A stretch of 58,666 bases of DNA, from positions 24,788-83,453 of the forward strand of contig CAJTTB010000001.1 of the NCBI GenBank assembly GCA_910579175.1, read 5' to 3'. Under the pieces are notes generated by a model. It made no database searches, was not told where the DNA came from, and saw only the letters and a program-made list of their open reading frames with translations. The DNA is from an uncultured Oscillospiraceae bacterium. GTDB taxonomy: Bacteria; Bacillota; Clostridia; Oscillospirales; Ruminococcaceae. Numbering within the stretch: position 1 is the stretch's first letter; each line of letters starts with the position of its first letter. Shown piece by piece: positions 1 through 5,297 of the stretch. Made by a program: the position numbers and the translations under genes.

Positions 1-352
1 TAATCCCCACTATTTGCAGCTGTAGAACAATTTCCACTATTTGCGGCTGTAGAATAATCCCCACTACTTGCGGCTGTAGAATCAGCCCCACTATTTGCGG
101 CTGTAGAATCAGCCCCACTATTTGCGGCTGTAGAATAATCCCCACTATTTGCAGCTGTAGAACAATTTCCACTATTTGCGGCTGTAGAATCAGCCCCACT
201 ACTTGCGGCGGTAGAATAATCCCCACTATTTGCAGCTGTAGAACAATTTCCACTACTTGCGGCGGTAGAATAATCCCCACTATTTGCGGCTGTAGACCAA
301 TCCCCACTATTCGCGGCTGTAGAATAATCCCCACTATTTTCCACAATAGAAT
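1..352 (-). repeat. 27-bp tandem repeat array inside the repeat protein
   Basis: About thirteen in-frame copies of a 27-bp unit lie end to end. Each encodes S-T-A-A-N-S-G plus two variable residues (D/N/A then Y/C/D/W). The copy nearest the N-terminus (about 333-352) is degenerate. Variation is concentrated in the two codons between S-G and S-T. There are no unique spacers, so this is a coding repeat and not a CRISPR. Copy number may vary by slippage, and the array continues beyond the left edge. Confidence 0.9.
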
Positions 353-695
353 CATCCCTACTTATGGTAGATAAATCTAATTCACCTGTATATAAATTTA
401 CACCAACAGAAATCATTTCTTGCAAATCAATTTCTTTTTTAATTCGGATTTTTCTTCCTACTACTTTGGTGTCTTTTCTATATTCTGATGAAATGTCGTA
501 TAGCTCTACTTCACAATATCTACTTGTTCCTGGTGGATAATGTTTGAAAACATCTAATGGATTTTCACAGGCATGAAAACCACTCTTACATAATTTCGCT
601 TCAGGTTCCTCGTATGTTTTCCCAATTTCATATTGGAATATCTTTCCCTCTACAATACACTGCAAATTTTCGTTAAATCCTTTATAGTAGATCAT
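1..695 (-). CDS. DUF7666-like protein with C-terminal nonapeptide repeats (partial, runs off the left edge)
   Basis: The frame opens at the ATG at 693-695, behind an AGGAG, and stays open to base 1, so 231 codons are visible and the C-terminus lies outside. Residues 1 to about 113 form a globular part beginning MIYYKGFNENLQC, with a CKSGFHACENPLDVF motif. This resembles the short N-terminal domain now called DUF7666, found in phage and prophage proteins. About thirteen 9-residue repeats of the form STAANSGDY follow. It is the last visible gene of the leftward early operon of the phage-like element. In related proteins such repeats form regular beta structures. The function is unknown; family assignment is from memory of the motif. 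Confidence 0.7.
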   Translation of the reverse strand, partial: MIYYKGFNENLQCIVEGKIFQYEIGKTYEEPEAKLCKSGFHACENPLDVFKHYPPGTSRYCEVELYDISSEYRKDTKVVGRKIRIKKEIDLQEMISVGVNLYTGELDLSTISRDDSIVENSGDYSTAANSGDWSTAANSGDYSTAASSGNCSTAANSGDYSTAASSGADSTAANSGNCSTAANSGDYSTAANSGADSTAANSGADSTAASSGDYSTAANSGNCSTAANSGD

Positions 696-771
696 ATTTA
701 TTTTTCTCCTTTTCTATTGACAAATCTTTATAATTGTTATATCATAATAATTACCAAAGATTAGTTTCGTT

Positions 772-811
772 GGGCTCCCCGTTTAGAAGATTTATTCTGA
801 CGGGGAGCCTT
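772..811 (-). terminator. Hairpin downstream of the small membrane protein
   Basis: A perfect 9-bp stem (GGCTCCCCG / CGGGGAGCC) with a 19-base loop lies just after the stop codon of the 815-1066 gene. The U-tract expected of an intrinsic terminator is weak on the minus strand, so it may instead be a processing or partial-termination signal ahead of the repeat-protein gene. Confidence 0.45.
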
Positions 812-814
812 CTT

Positions 815-1066
815 TCATTCTCTTTCTTTATCTCTCAATCTGCAAACATCTATGCTATGATAAGCCGCGATGCTTCCTATGATAAATGCCATCGCAATAC
901 AAAGACCACTCAGCAATTTATCTGACATCATTGCCAATCGAATTAGTAAGATAATACCAATCGTAGAACTGACTGCCAATACAGCACTTACAAAATACAA
1001 TGCTTTTTTCAATTTCTTCCCTACTTTCTTCCTGTTAGATTTAAACAAACCCGCATTTGTGGACAT
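815..1066 (-). CDS. Small membrane protein, unknown function
   Basis: The product is 83 residues: a basic N-terminus (SNRKKVGKKLKKA), then two hydrophobic segments at about 22-42 and 48-68, then a charged tail ending RLRDKERE. The frame is open further upstream, but that extension overlaps the end of the antirepressor gene. The ATG at 1066 with an AGGA upstream is preferred. Its place in the phage early operon could fit a membrane effector such as a holin-like or exclusion protein. That is inference; I recognise no family. Confidence 0.55.
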   Translation of the reverse strand: MSTNAGLFKSNRKKVGKKLKKALYFVSAVLAVSSTIGIILLIRLAMMSDKLLSGLCIAMAFIIGSIAAYHSIDVCRLRDKERE

Positions 1067-1091
1067 CGTTGTTTTATTTTTCCTATTACTT

Positions 1092-1838
1092 CTAAATGTC
1101 CAAAAATTTGTTAATAAAATATTTTTGCCCCTTTCCAGTGACTTTGACTGTTTTAAGCAATACAATTTTATCCCCCTGTTGTTGAATGGATTCTTTTATC
1201 CGAAATAAGCCCATTTCCATTGCTCTTTGTGTGGGCATATTTTTATCGCTTCTTTCTCTACGGATTAAATAGCCTTTCTCTCTAAGAAGCTCAAATAAAC
1301 GATTTTGTCCTATCTTTACGCCATTTTGATACAGCAACTTTGCTAAATCCGCAATTGAAATTGTTCCATCGCTTACTGACACTGCATTGGCAAATAATAT
1401 TTTTGGTCTTGCTTTTTTAAGCTGTTGATCTTTTTCTTCGATTTTTCTTTGTGCAATTATCAGCGCTCTTTCTAAAAGCTCTTCATCTGTCAAGGCTTCT
1501 TGTCCTTGTATGTATCCCCCTGTTTTTCGGATTGAGGGCAATACCTCACTTGTGACCCAGCGTCTAAATCTTTTCGCTGATGGGAGCTTACTAGAAAGAA
1601 TTAAGCTATAAAGACCAGATTCATTAATAATTGGTGTATTTTGCATTCTTCCGGTGGAGTCCTGAATTGGGACTGCACACTTATCTTCTAAATCAACATG
1701 ATCTTGAACAGCCTTTGTACCTCTTTCATATCCTAAAGCTACAGCCACATCTTTTCCAACAAACCATGGTTCATTGTCAATTTCAAGTGCTCTAATTTCT
1801 CCAAATTCTGGGTTTTCAAAAATCTTTATGTCTTGCAT
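1092..1838 (-). CDS. Phage antirepressor (Bro-N + KilAC domains)
   Basis: The product is 248 residues. Residues 1 to about 110 form a Bro-N domain (start MQDIKIFENPEFGEIRALE, then W-F-V-G-K-D-V-A and a W-V-T-S-E-V-L-P-S-I-R-K-T-G-G-Y ending). Residues about 125-245 look like the KilAC antirepressor domain, with an S-I-A-D-L-A-K-L-L helix and L-R-E-K-G-Y-L. Proteins of this layout in temperate phages counteract CI-type repressors and promote lytic growth. The gene lies in the leftward operon driven by the first of the four switches. Which of the neighbouring repressors it antagonises cannot be read from sequence. A short A+T-rich dyad (1962-1982) lies in the 155-bp gap upstream. Confidence 0.88.
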   Translation of the reverse strand: MQDIKIFENPEFGEIRALEIDNEPWFVGKDVAVALGYERGTKAVQDHVDLEDKCAVPIQDSTGRMQNTPIINESGLYSLILSSKLPSAKRFRRWVTSEVLPSIRKTGGYIQGQEALTDEELLERALIIAQRKIEEKDQQLKKARPKILFANAVSVSDGTISIADLAKLLYQNGVKIGQNRLFELLREKGYLIRRERSDKNMPTQRAMEMGLFRIKESIQQQGDKIVLLKTVKVTGKGQKYFINKFLDI

Positions 1839-1993
1839 TTTAATTTTCCTTTCTAATAATTATCTTTATAACACAGATAATCACTTTTTTATTTCCTCGT
1901 AGTTTTCCTCTATTACAGGCTATTAAACCAACAAAAGAGGTTTATTACCCCACCCGACCATCTATATTAGAAACTAATATAGAATCTATAGAA

Positions 1994-2242
1994 TCAATGT
2001 TGTGATTTACTAGATAATACTCGATAGCGAAGTACTCTATCTGTATGATAGAGTACTTCATTCATTTCTAAGTAACTAAGATTTCTCTTTATTAAAAGTT
2101 CGATGATTTCAAGTACTGCATCTTCATTTTTTATCTTTGCTATATATGGATTTTTGGACGGTGTTACAATTTCAAATGGTTCTCCCCTTGCAATCTCTTT
2201 TTCTAGATTTTTTTTGGTTTCTGCTTTCTCTGCATTAGTCAT
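1994..2242 (-). CDS. Small phage-type protein, unknown
   Basis: This is an 82-residue, charged, helix-rich protein (MTNAEKAETKKNLEKEIARG start). Its ATG shares an ATGA overlap with the stop of the preceding 59-residue gene, which implies translational coupling. A C-terminal segment (AVLEIIELLIKRNLSYLEMNEVLY) looks like a small helical bundle. It belongs to the early leftward operon. No family is recognised. Confidence 0.6.
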   Translation of the reverse strand: MTNAEKAETKKNLEKEIARGEPFEIVTPSKNPYIAKIKNEDAVLEIIELLIKRNLSYLEMNEVLYHTDRVLRYRVLSSKSQH

Positions 2243-2418
2243 TTTTCTATCTCCTGTGTAAGTTGTTGTGGTTTATTAGTTTGAATTTCCTCCATTGTTT
2301 CTTTTCGCCGAATAGATTTCACTGTTATTTTGACATTGTATTGTTCTCCTACAAGTTTAGCCAATGTTTCAAAAAACCTTTGAACATCTAATTTTCCTAC
2401 AAATTCGCCAGTTATCAT
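2239..2418 (-). CDS. Small phage-type protein, 59 residues
   Basis: The reading frame begins MITGEFVGKLDVQRFFETLA and ends TQEIEK. It has a good Shine-Dalgarno sequence (GAGGTG, 7 bases before the ATG at 2418) and is coupled to the next gene by an ATGA overlap. Short proteins of this look (a start like M-I-T-G, a helix with R-F-F-E-T-L-A, then KVTV-like strands) occur next to early regulators in clostridial prophages. The function is unknown. It is easily missed because of its size. Confidence 0.6.
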   Translation of the reverse strand: MITGEFVGKLDVQRFFETLAKLVGEQYNVKITVKSIRRKETMEEIQTNKPQQLTQEIEK

Positions 2419-2500
2419 AAATACACCTCATTTCTTTATTTGTATTATGATATTCCATAGATTTTGTCCTTTATTTCTTATGGATTGTTTTTTCACTTGC

Positions 2501-2671
2501 TTATGTGGTTTGTGGCGGCTTATTAGATTGCTTAGATGGATATAAAGAAATTTGATTGATTTTTCCTGCCTCATATCCAGCAGCATAAGCCAAGATCTGC
2601 CGTGCATCTGAATCACTCATTGTCTTTATTAATTTCATAAGCAGACTTCTTTGATCTAACACAGTACTCAT
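2501..2671 (-). CDS. Small leftward partner of switch A (Cro-position protein)
   Basis: This 56-residue frame (MSTVLDQRSLLMKLIKTMSD... ending SNKPPQTT) has an ideal Shine-Dalgarno (AAGGAG, 8 bases upstream). It is the first gene behind a perfect consensus leftward promoter. It occupies the position of cro but shows no obvious helix-turn-helix; it is a short helical protein with a loose A-Y-A-A-G-Y-E-A-G-K motif. The final codons are nearly identical in DNA to those of the partner gene of switch C, showing common descent. It could be an anti-repressor or an accessory repressor, but the role is unknown. Confidence 0.6.
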   Translation of the reverse strand: MSTVLDQRSLLMKLIKTMSDSDARQILAYAAGYEAGKINQISLYPSKQSNKPPQTT

Positions 2672-2709
2672 ATTTTTTTCTCCTTTCTTTGACTTAATCG
2701 CTTATTTAT

Positions 2710-2792
2710 TTGATACACTCAAATTATATCATTGATAAAATCAAATGTCAATCAATATTCTATTTGACTATATCAATTTTTCATGGTATACT
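2710..2792. promoter_or_regulatory. Switch A: divergent promoters with three TTGA-N5-TCAA operators
   Basis: The leftward promoter is TTGACA (2746-2751, minus strand), 17 bp, TATAAT (2723-2728), a perfect consensus. The rightward promoter is TTGACT (2764-2769), 17 bp, TATACT (2787-2792). Three 13-bp dyads TTGA-N5-TCAA lie at 2710-2722, 2732-2744 and 2764-2776. The first is just downstream of the leftward -10, the second inside the leftward spacer, and the third covers the rightward -35. This is the layout of a lambda-type operator region. The binding protein is inferred to be the adjacent repressor. Confidence 0.8.
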
Positions 2793-2826
2793 TTCAATAA
2801 CTCTATCAGGAAGGAGCAAATATAAA

Positions 2827-3192
2827 ATGAATCTTGGTGAACGTTTGCGCATCATTTTAGATGAACGTAATATAAAACAAGTTGATTTTGCTAAAACTTT
2901 AGGTGTAAGTGCCAACTATATAAATTTATTAATTAGTGGTAAGCGTGGACCTATATCAGATACCTTAGCAAAATTGATAGAAGAAACTTATGGTTATTCT
3001 GCACAATGGATTATGACAGGTGACGGAGAAAAAACAGCCTCTCTATCCCTTTCATCAGTTAAAATTGAATTTCTTAAAAAGGTTCAGAAAATGCCAGATG
3101 ATGAAATTACTGCTCTCTTAGCTTTCGCTAACTCTTTAGAAAGCGTTAAGAAGTCTTTTTCTGATACCTCCCAACAAACAACGCAGGAGTGA
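2827..3192 (+). CDS. XRE-family repressor of switch A
   Basis: The product is 121 residues. Residues 1-62 are an HTH_XRE domain (LGERLRIILDERNIKQVDFA, then G-V-S-A-N-Y-I-N-L-L-I-S-G-K-R) followed by the W-I-M-T-G-D-G-E-K signature common after phage and clostridial XRE domains. Residues 80-110 form a helical tail. There is no S24 peptidase part, so it lacks the usual RecA-cleaved CI layout. The ATG at 2827 is chosen over the longer open frame because AAGGAG at 2811-2816 precedes it and the rightward promoter lies at 2764-2792. It probably represses the leftward promoter and tunes its own. Confidence 0.85.
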   Translation: MNLGERLRIILDERNIKQVDFAKTLGVSANYINLLISGKRGPISDTLAKLIEETYGYSAQWIMTGDGEKTASLSLSSVKIEFLKKVQKMPDDEITALLAFANSLESVKKSFSDTSQQTTQE

Positions 3193-3215
3193 TTCCCACT
3201 CCTGCATCAGTTCAC

Positions 3216-3345
3216 ATGGCAATTGATAAGACATATTTTCTAATATTATATCTACAATCCCAAGATTTATCTGGTCTTACTCCAGAAGACTTTGTAGATA
3301 AATATAATCAAACATACAAAAAAAGTGGAATTTGTTGGTGATAGC
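3216..3345 (+). pseudogene. Remnant of a short phage-type gene behind repressor A
   Basis: The frame from ATG 3216 reads MAIDKTYFLILYLQSQDLSG and on to a stop at 3306. Shifting frame by one base continues naturally as a hydrophilic helix (YNQTYKKSGICW). The pattern suggests a decayed small gene that once followed the repressor. A short hairpin (3183-3205) overlaps the end of the repressor gene. Evidence is limited to the frame-shifted continuation. Confidence 0.35.
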
Positions 3346-3468
3346 TAAATTGTTGTAAATCTTACACATTGAGTCAGCCGCTTCGGCTGGCTCAATGTTT
3401 TTATAATGTTTTCCCAGTTCTTCTAAATAACTATGTAAAATTTCGCGTTCCCTTTTACTATGATTCAT
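3277..3468 (-). CDS. Second small leftward gene of switch B
   Basis: This 63-residue frame (MNHSKREREILHSYLEELGK start) has a very strong Shine-Dalgarno (AAGGAGGTG, 5-6 bases before the ATG), which lies inside the end of the preceding 49-residue gene. The middle (EPAEAADSMCKIYNNL) looks protein-like. However, part of it is read through the stem of the rightward terminator at 3367-3402, so the C-terminal third may be read-through into non-coding DNA. It is the only module in which a gene still follows this ribosome-binding seam. Confidence 0.45.
   Translation of the reverse strand: MNHSKREREILHSYLEELGKHYKNIEPAEAADSMCKIYNNLAITNKFHFFCMFDYIYLQSLLE
3367..3402 (+). terminator. Intrinsic terminator of the switch A repressor transcript
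   Basis: A 14-bp stem (CATTGAGTCAGCCG ... CGGCTGGCTCAATG) with one mismatch and a 3-base loop is followed by TTTTT on the plus strand. It closes the rightward transcript of module A and isolates it from module B. Confidence 0.75.
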
Positions 3469-3607
3469 TTTTCACCTCCTTACGTGGTTTGTCTATTCTC
3501 TGTTGTGCCAGAATTCCCATTATAAAAATTTTGACCTTTTCAATCACTGTCTCATCTTCGATTTTATTAATAGCCGCTTTTAGACTTTCTTGTGCTTTAG
3601 TCATCAT
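3458..3607 (-). CDS. Small leftward partner of switch B
   Basis: This 49-residue frame (MMTKAQESLKAAINKIEDET... ending RKEVKNES) has AGGAGA about 6 bases upstream of the ATG at 3607. A second ATG at 3604 is equally possible. It is the first gene behind the leftward promoter of switch B. It is a short amphipathic helical protein with a DKPRKE tail, comparable in position and size to the partners of switches A and C. Its last codons contain the Shine-Dalgarno of the next gene. The function is unknown; it sits where Cro would sit. Confidence 0.6.
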   Translation of the reverse strand: MMTKAQESLKAAINKIEDETVIEKVKIFIMGILAQQRIDKPRKEVKNES

Positions 3608-3622
3608 TGCTCTCTCCTTTCA

Positions 3623-3714
3623 TTGCTTTTAACAACATTATATATTGTTTTTAGCAATAAATCAAGACATTTTTAAGATTTTTTATTGACATAAGCAATT
3701 TATTCTGATATGCT
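3623..3714. promoter_or_regulatory. Switch B: divergent promoters with three TTG-N7-CAA operators
   Basis: The leftward promoter is TTGATT (3660-3665, minus), 17 bp, TATAAT (3637-3642). The rightward promoter is TTGACA (3686-3691), 17 bp, TATGCT (3709-3714). The 13-bp dyads are TTGCTTTTAACAA (3623-3635), TTGTTTTTAGCAA (3645-3657) and TTGACATAAGCAA (3686-3698), consensus TTGCT-N3-AGCAA. Their placement (after the leftward -10, inside the leftward spacer, over the rightward -35) matches switch A, including the 22-bp step between the first two, but the half-site sequence differs. Confidence 0.78.
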
Positions 3715-3736
3715 AATTTTAGCGAGGTGAGCAATA

Positions 3737-4063
3737 ATGATTTGTGATAGATTAAAAATCCTTTTAAAGGAACTTAATATTTCTCAGCGTCAATTTGCAA
3801 TGAAGATAAATCTTGATGCTGGTTATTTTTCAAGAATTGTACAAGGTAAAGTTAATCCACCTGACAGAATTCTTTTACTAATTGAAAATGTATTTAAAGT
3901 AAATAAAAACTGGTTAGAAAATGGAGAAGGAGAGATTTTCTCCATGCAGGGGATTTCATTAACCAAAAAACAAGTATTAGAATCTATTGATACTCTTACT
4001 GATGAACAAGTAAATGCTGTTTCATCTTTCATTAAATACCTAACTGAAAATACTGGGAACTAG
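3737..4063 (+). CDS. XRE-family repressor of switch B
   Basis: The product is 108 residues. An HTH_XRE domain at about 1-60 (DRLKILLKELNISQRQFAMK, with A-G-Y-F-S-R-I-V-Q-G as recognition helix) is followed by N-W-L-E-N-G-E-G-E and a C-terminal helical segment (TDEQVNAVSSFIKYL). There is no protease domain. GAGGTG lies 7 bases before the ATG. The gene follows its own promoter and ends in a strong terminator, so it is a self-contained unit. It is inferred to bind the dyads at 3623-3698. Confidence 0.85.
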   Translation: MICDRLKILLKELNISQRQFAMKINLDAGYFSRIVQGKVNPPDRILLLIENVFKVNKNWLENGEGEIFSMQGISLTKKQVLESIDTLTDEQVNAVSSFIKYLTENTGN

Positions 4064-4071
4064 TTTATAAC

Positions 4072-4110
4072 AATAGGACTGTGTCATTTAACACAGTCCT
4101 ATTCATTTTT
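4072..4110 (+). terminator. Terminator of the switch B repressor
   Basis: A perfect 12-bp stem (AATAGGACTGTG / CACAGTCCTATT) with an 8-base loop is followed by CATTTTTT. The same hairpin, almost base for base, closes the switch C repressor at 4798-4829, so the two modules share ancestry at their ends. Confidence 0.9.
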
Positions 4111-4118
4111 TCACCTCC

Positions 4119-4304
4119 CTATATGGTTTGTGTCGGCTTGTTAGATTGCTTCGGCAATTTACTAAGTTGTTCTATAGACCTAGGTTTAGATTTAAGTGCA
4201 GTTAATGCTCGATCAACATATCCATGAAGATAACTTTGCTCTTTCTCAGGTAACAATTTGATTTTGTCTTCAAAAGAAAGTGTTTTTAAACTAGTTATTG
4301 TCAT
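4119..4304 (-). CDS. Small leftward partner of switch C
   Basis: The product is a 61-residue helical protein (start MTITSLKTLSFEDKIKLLPE, then Y-L-H-G-Y-V-D-R-A-L, ending KQSNKPTQTI). AGGGGGA lies upstream of the ATG at 4304. The terminal codons are 29/32 identical in DNA to the end of the partner of switch A (2502-2533). It lies behind a perfect TTGACA-17-TATAAT promoter. L-P-E-K-E-Q-x-x-x-x-G-Y-V-x-x-A resembles small proteins often encoded beside XRE regulators in Firmicutes. The role is unknown. Confidence 0.65.
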   Translation of the reverse strand: MTITSLKTLSFEDKIKLLPEKEQSYLHGYVDRALTALKSKPRSIEQLSKLPKQSNKPTQTI

Positions 4305-4323
4305 TTAATATCTTCCCCCTTTT

Positions 4324-4422
4324 ATTTAACTTAGTTAAATTATATATCACTGTTTTAAAAATGTCAATACTCAGTTAAAAACATATTGATTCAGTTAAAA
4401 ATATATGTTATAATTTAACTGA
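4324..4422. promoter_or_regulatory. Switch C: divergent promoters with TTTAACT/AGTTAAA sites
   Basis: The leftward promoter is TTGACA (4362-4367, minus), 17 bp, TATAAT (4339-4344). The rightward promoter is TTGATT (4386-4391), 17 bp, TATAAT (4409-4414). A perfect 15-bp palindrome TTTAACT-T-AGTTAAA lies at 4325-4339, just beyond the leftward -10. Half-sites CAGTTAAA occur at 4372-4379 and 4392-4399, and TTTAACTGA at 4414-4422. The motif differs from those of switches A and B. The spacer copy present in A and B is degenerate here. Confidence 0.75.
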
Positions 4423-4432
4423 GGTGATAGTA

Positions 4433-4789
4433 TTGTTAAATAAACGGCTAGAAATATTAATTAATACATTGGGTTTAAAAAAGGGTGATTTCGCTGAAAA
4501 AATTAATTTCTCTCAAGCCTATATCTCAATGATTTTAAATGGTTCAAAACAAAATCCGAGTGATCGGTTTTATGAATCCATTAAAAGAGAATTTAATATC
4601 AATATTAATTGGTTAAAAAACGGACAAGGTGAAATGTTTATAGTAGACAATCCTGAACTTTCATCAACCGAAAAAGATTTAGTAATAAAATATAATTCAC
4701 TTCCATTATCTGAGCGAAAAATAATTGATGAGATTGTTGATGCTTTTTTGTTAAAACATTTTCAAAATACAGATAATAATAAAACCTAA
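4433..4789 (+). CDS. XRE-family repressor of switch C
   Basis: The product is 118 residues. HTH_XRE at about 1-60 (KRLEILINTLGLKKGDFAEK, recognition helix S-Q-A-Y-I-S-M-I-L-N-G-S-K) is followed by I-N-W-L-K-N-G-Q-G-E-M-F and a helical tail (ERKIIDEIVDAFL). The TTG at 4433 is chosen as start because GAGGTG (4421-4426) lies 6 bases before it; a GTG at 4424 would overlap that Shine-Dalgarno. Together with the repressors of A and B it forms a set of similar architecture and divergent sequence. It is inferred to recognise the TTTAACT/AGTTAAA sites. Confidence 0.83.
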   Translation: MLNKRLEILINTLGLKKGDFAEKINFSQAYISMILNGSKQNPSDRFYESIKREFNININWLKNGQGEMFIVDNPELSSTEKDLVIKYNSLPLSERKIIDEIVDAFLLKHFQNTDNNKT

Positions 4790-4797
4790 CTTATAAC

Positions 4798-4835
4798 AAT
4801 AGGACTGTGTCATTTGGCGCAGTCCTATTTACTTC
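4798..4835 (+). terminator. Terminator of the switch C repressor
   Basis: AATAGGACTGTG / CGCAGTCCTATT (one G-T pair) is followed by TACTTCTTCT. It is homologous to the terminator at 4072-4110, including the preceding TTATAAC and the loop TCATTT, which argues for duplication or recombination between modules B and C. Confidence 0.8.
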
Positions 4836-4866
4836 TTCTGTTTACGTTCAACTATTCAGTGGATTT

Positions 4867-4968
4867 TTAATTTTTCACCTTCCTATGTGGTTTGTCTATT
4901 CTCTGTTATGCTAAAATTTCTAATGAAAATTTTGATTTCTTCAATATTTGCTCTATGAGTATCTTTTT
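4867..4968 (-). pseudogene. Broken switch-B-type partner gene in module D
   Basis: Read on the minus strand, the frame gives EQILKKSKFSLEILA, a stop, then QRIDKP and a K-V-K-N ending. It lines up with the C-terminal half of the 49-residue partner of switch B (FIMGILAQQRIDKPRKEVKN). The DNA of the ends is 26/28 identical (3481-3508 versus 4884-4911). The copy lacks a start, carries an internal stop and is downstream of the Cro-like gene of module D. Confidence 0.6.
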
Positions 4969-4971
4969 AAG

Positions 4972-5172
4972 TTATCTATGTGCAAAAAAAATTTGCGTAG
5001 GATTTTGAATATTAAGTTCTTCGATCATTATTTCAATTTCATCACTACCAAAAATACCAACTTTCATTTTATTGTAGAATGTTTTGGGGGAAATACCAAT
5101 AATTTTAGCCATTTTTGCTTGAGATAAACCACACTTCGCGATTTCTCCTTTAAGAATATCTGTTTTTATCAT
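4972..5172 (-). CDS. Cro-like HTH protein of switch D (DUF739 type)
   Basis: The product is 66 residues from the second of two adjacent ATGs, which is better spaced (7 bases) behind GGAGG; the first ATG at 5175 is only 4 bases away. The whole protein is a small helix-turn-helix domain (CGLSQAKMAKIIGISPKTFY, then a G-S-D-E-I-E-I-M-I-E-E-L helix). This matches the DUF739 family of phage Cro-like proteins. It is the only one of the four leftward partners with a clear DNA-binding fold, and would compete with the divergent repressor for the operators at 5186-5260. Confidence 0.83.
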   Translation of the reverse strand: MIKTDILKGEIAKCGLSQAKMAKIIGISPKTFYNKMKVGIFGSDEIEIMIEELNIQNPTQIFFAHR

Positions 5173-5185
5173 CATACTACCTCCG

Positions 5186-5280
5186 TAACTTTTAAAGTTA
5201 TTTTTATTATAAACTCAAGTTCGTAACTTGTCAAGATATTTATTTCTTGACTTGTAACTTATTTGTTGGTATAATAACTT
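5186..5280. promoter_or_regulatory. Switch D: divergent promoters with TAACTT/AAGTTA operators
   Basis: The leftward promoter is TTGACA (5229-5234, minus), 17 bp, TATAAT (5206-5211). The rightward promoter is TTGACT (5247-5252), 17 bp, TATAAT (5270-5275). Palindromes are TAACTTT-T-AAAGTTA (5186-5200), just after the leftward -10, and CAAGTT-CGT-AACTTG (5216-5230), in the leftward spacer. Further TAACTT half-sites lie at 5255-5260, near the rightward -35, and 5275-5280. This is the same geometry as switches A and B with a fourth operator sequence. Confidence 0.78.
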
Positions 5281-5297
5281 ACATGGAGGTGAACATA

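Noticed and set aside
1..352. Repeat array as a possible CRISPR
   Set aside because: Units are contiguous 27-mers in one open reading frame, with no unique spacers.
772..811. Hairpin considered as an attachment-site arm
   Set aside because: It is immediately after a stop codon and has no duplicate elsewhere in the window; a terminator is simpler.
870..1208. Plus-strand frame over the membrane protein and antirepressor end
   Set aside because: Antisense to two better supported minus-strand genes; no Shine-Dalgarno.
2428..2616. 62-residue minus-strand frame
   Set aside because: Out of frame with the better supported 56-residue partner gene (2501-2671), which has an ideal ribosome site and promoter.
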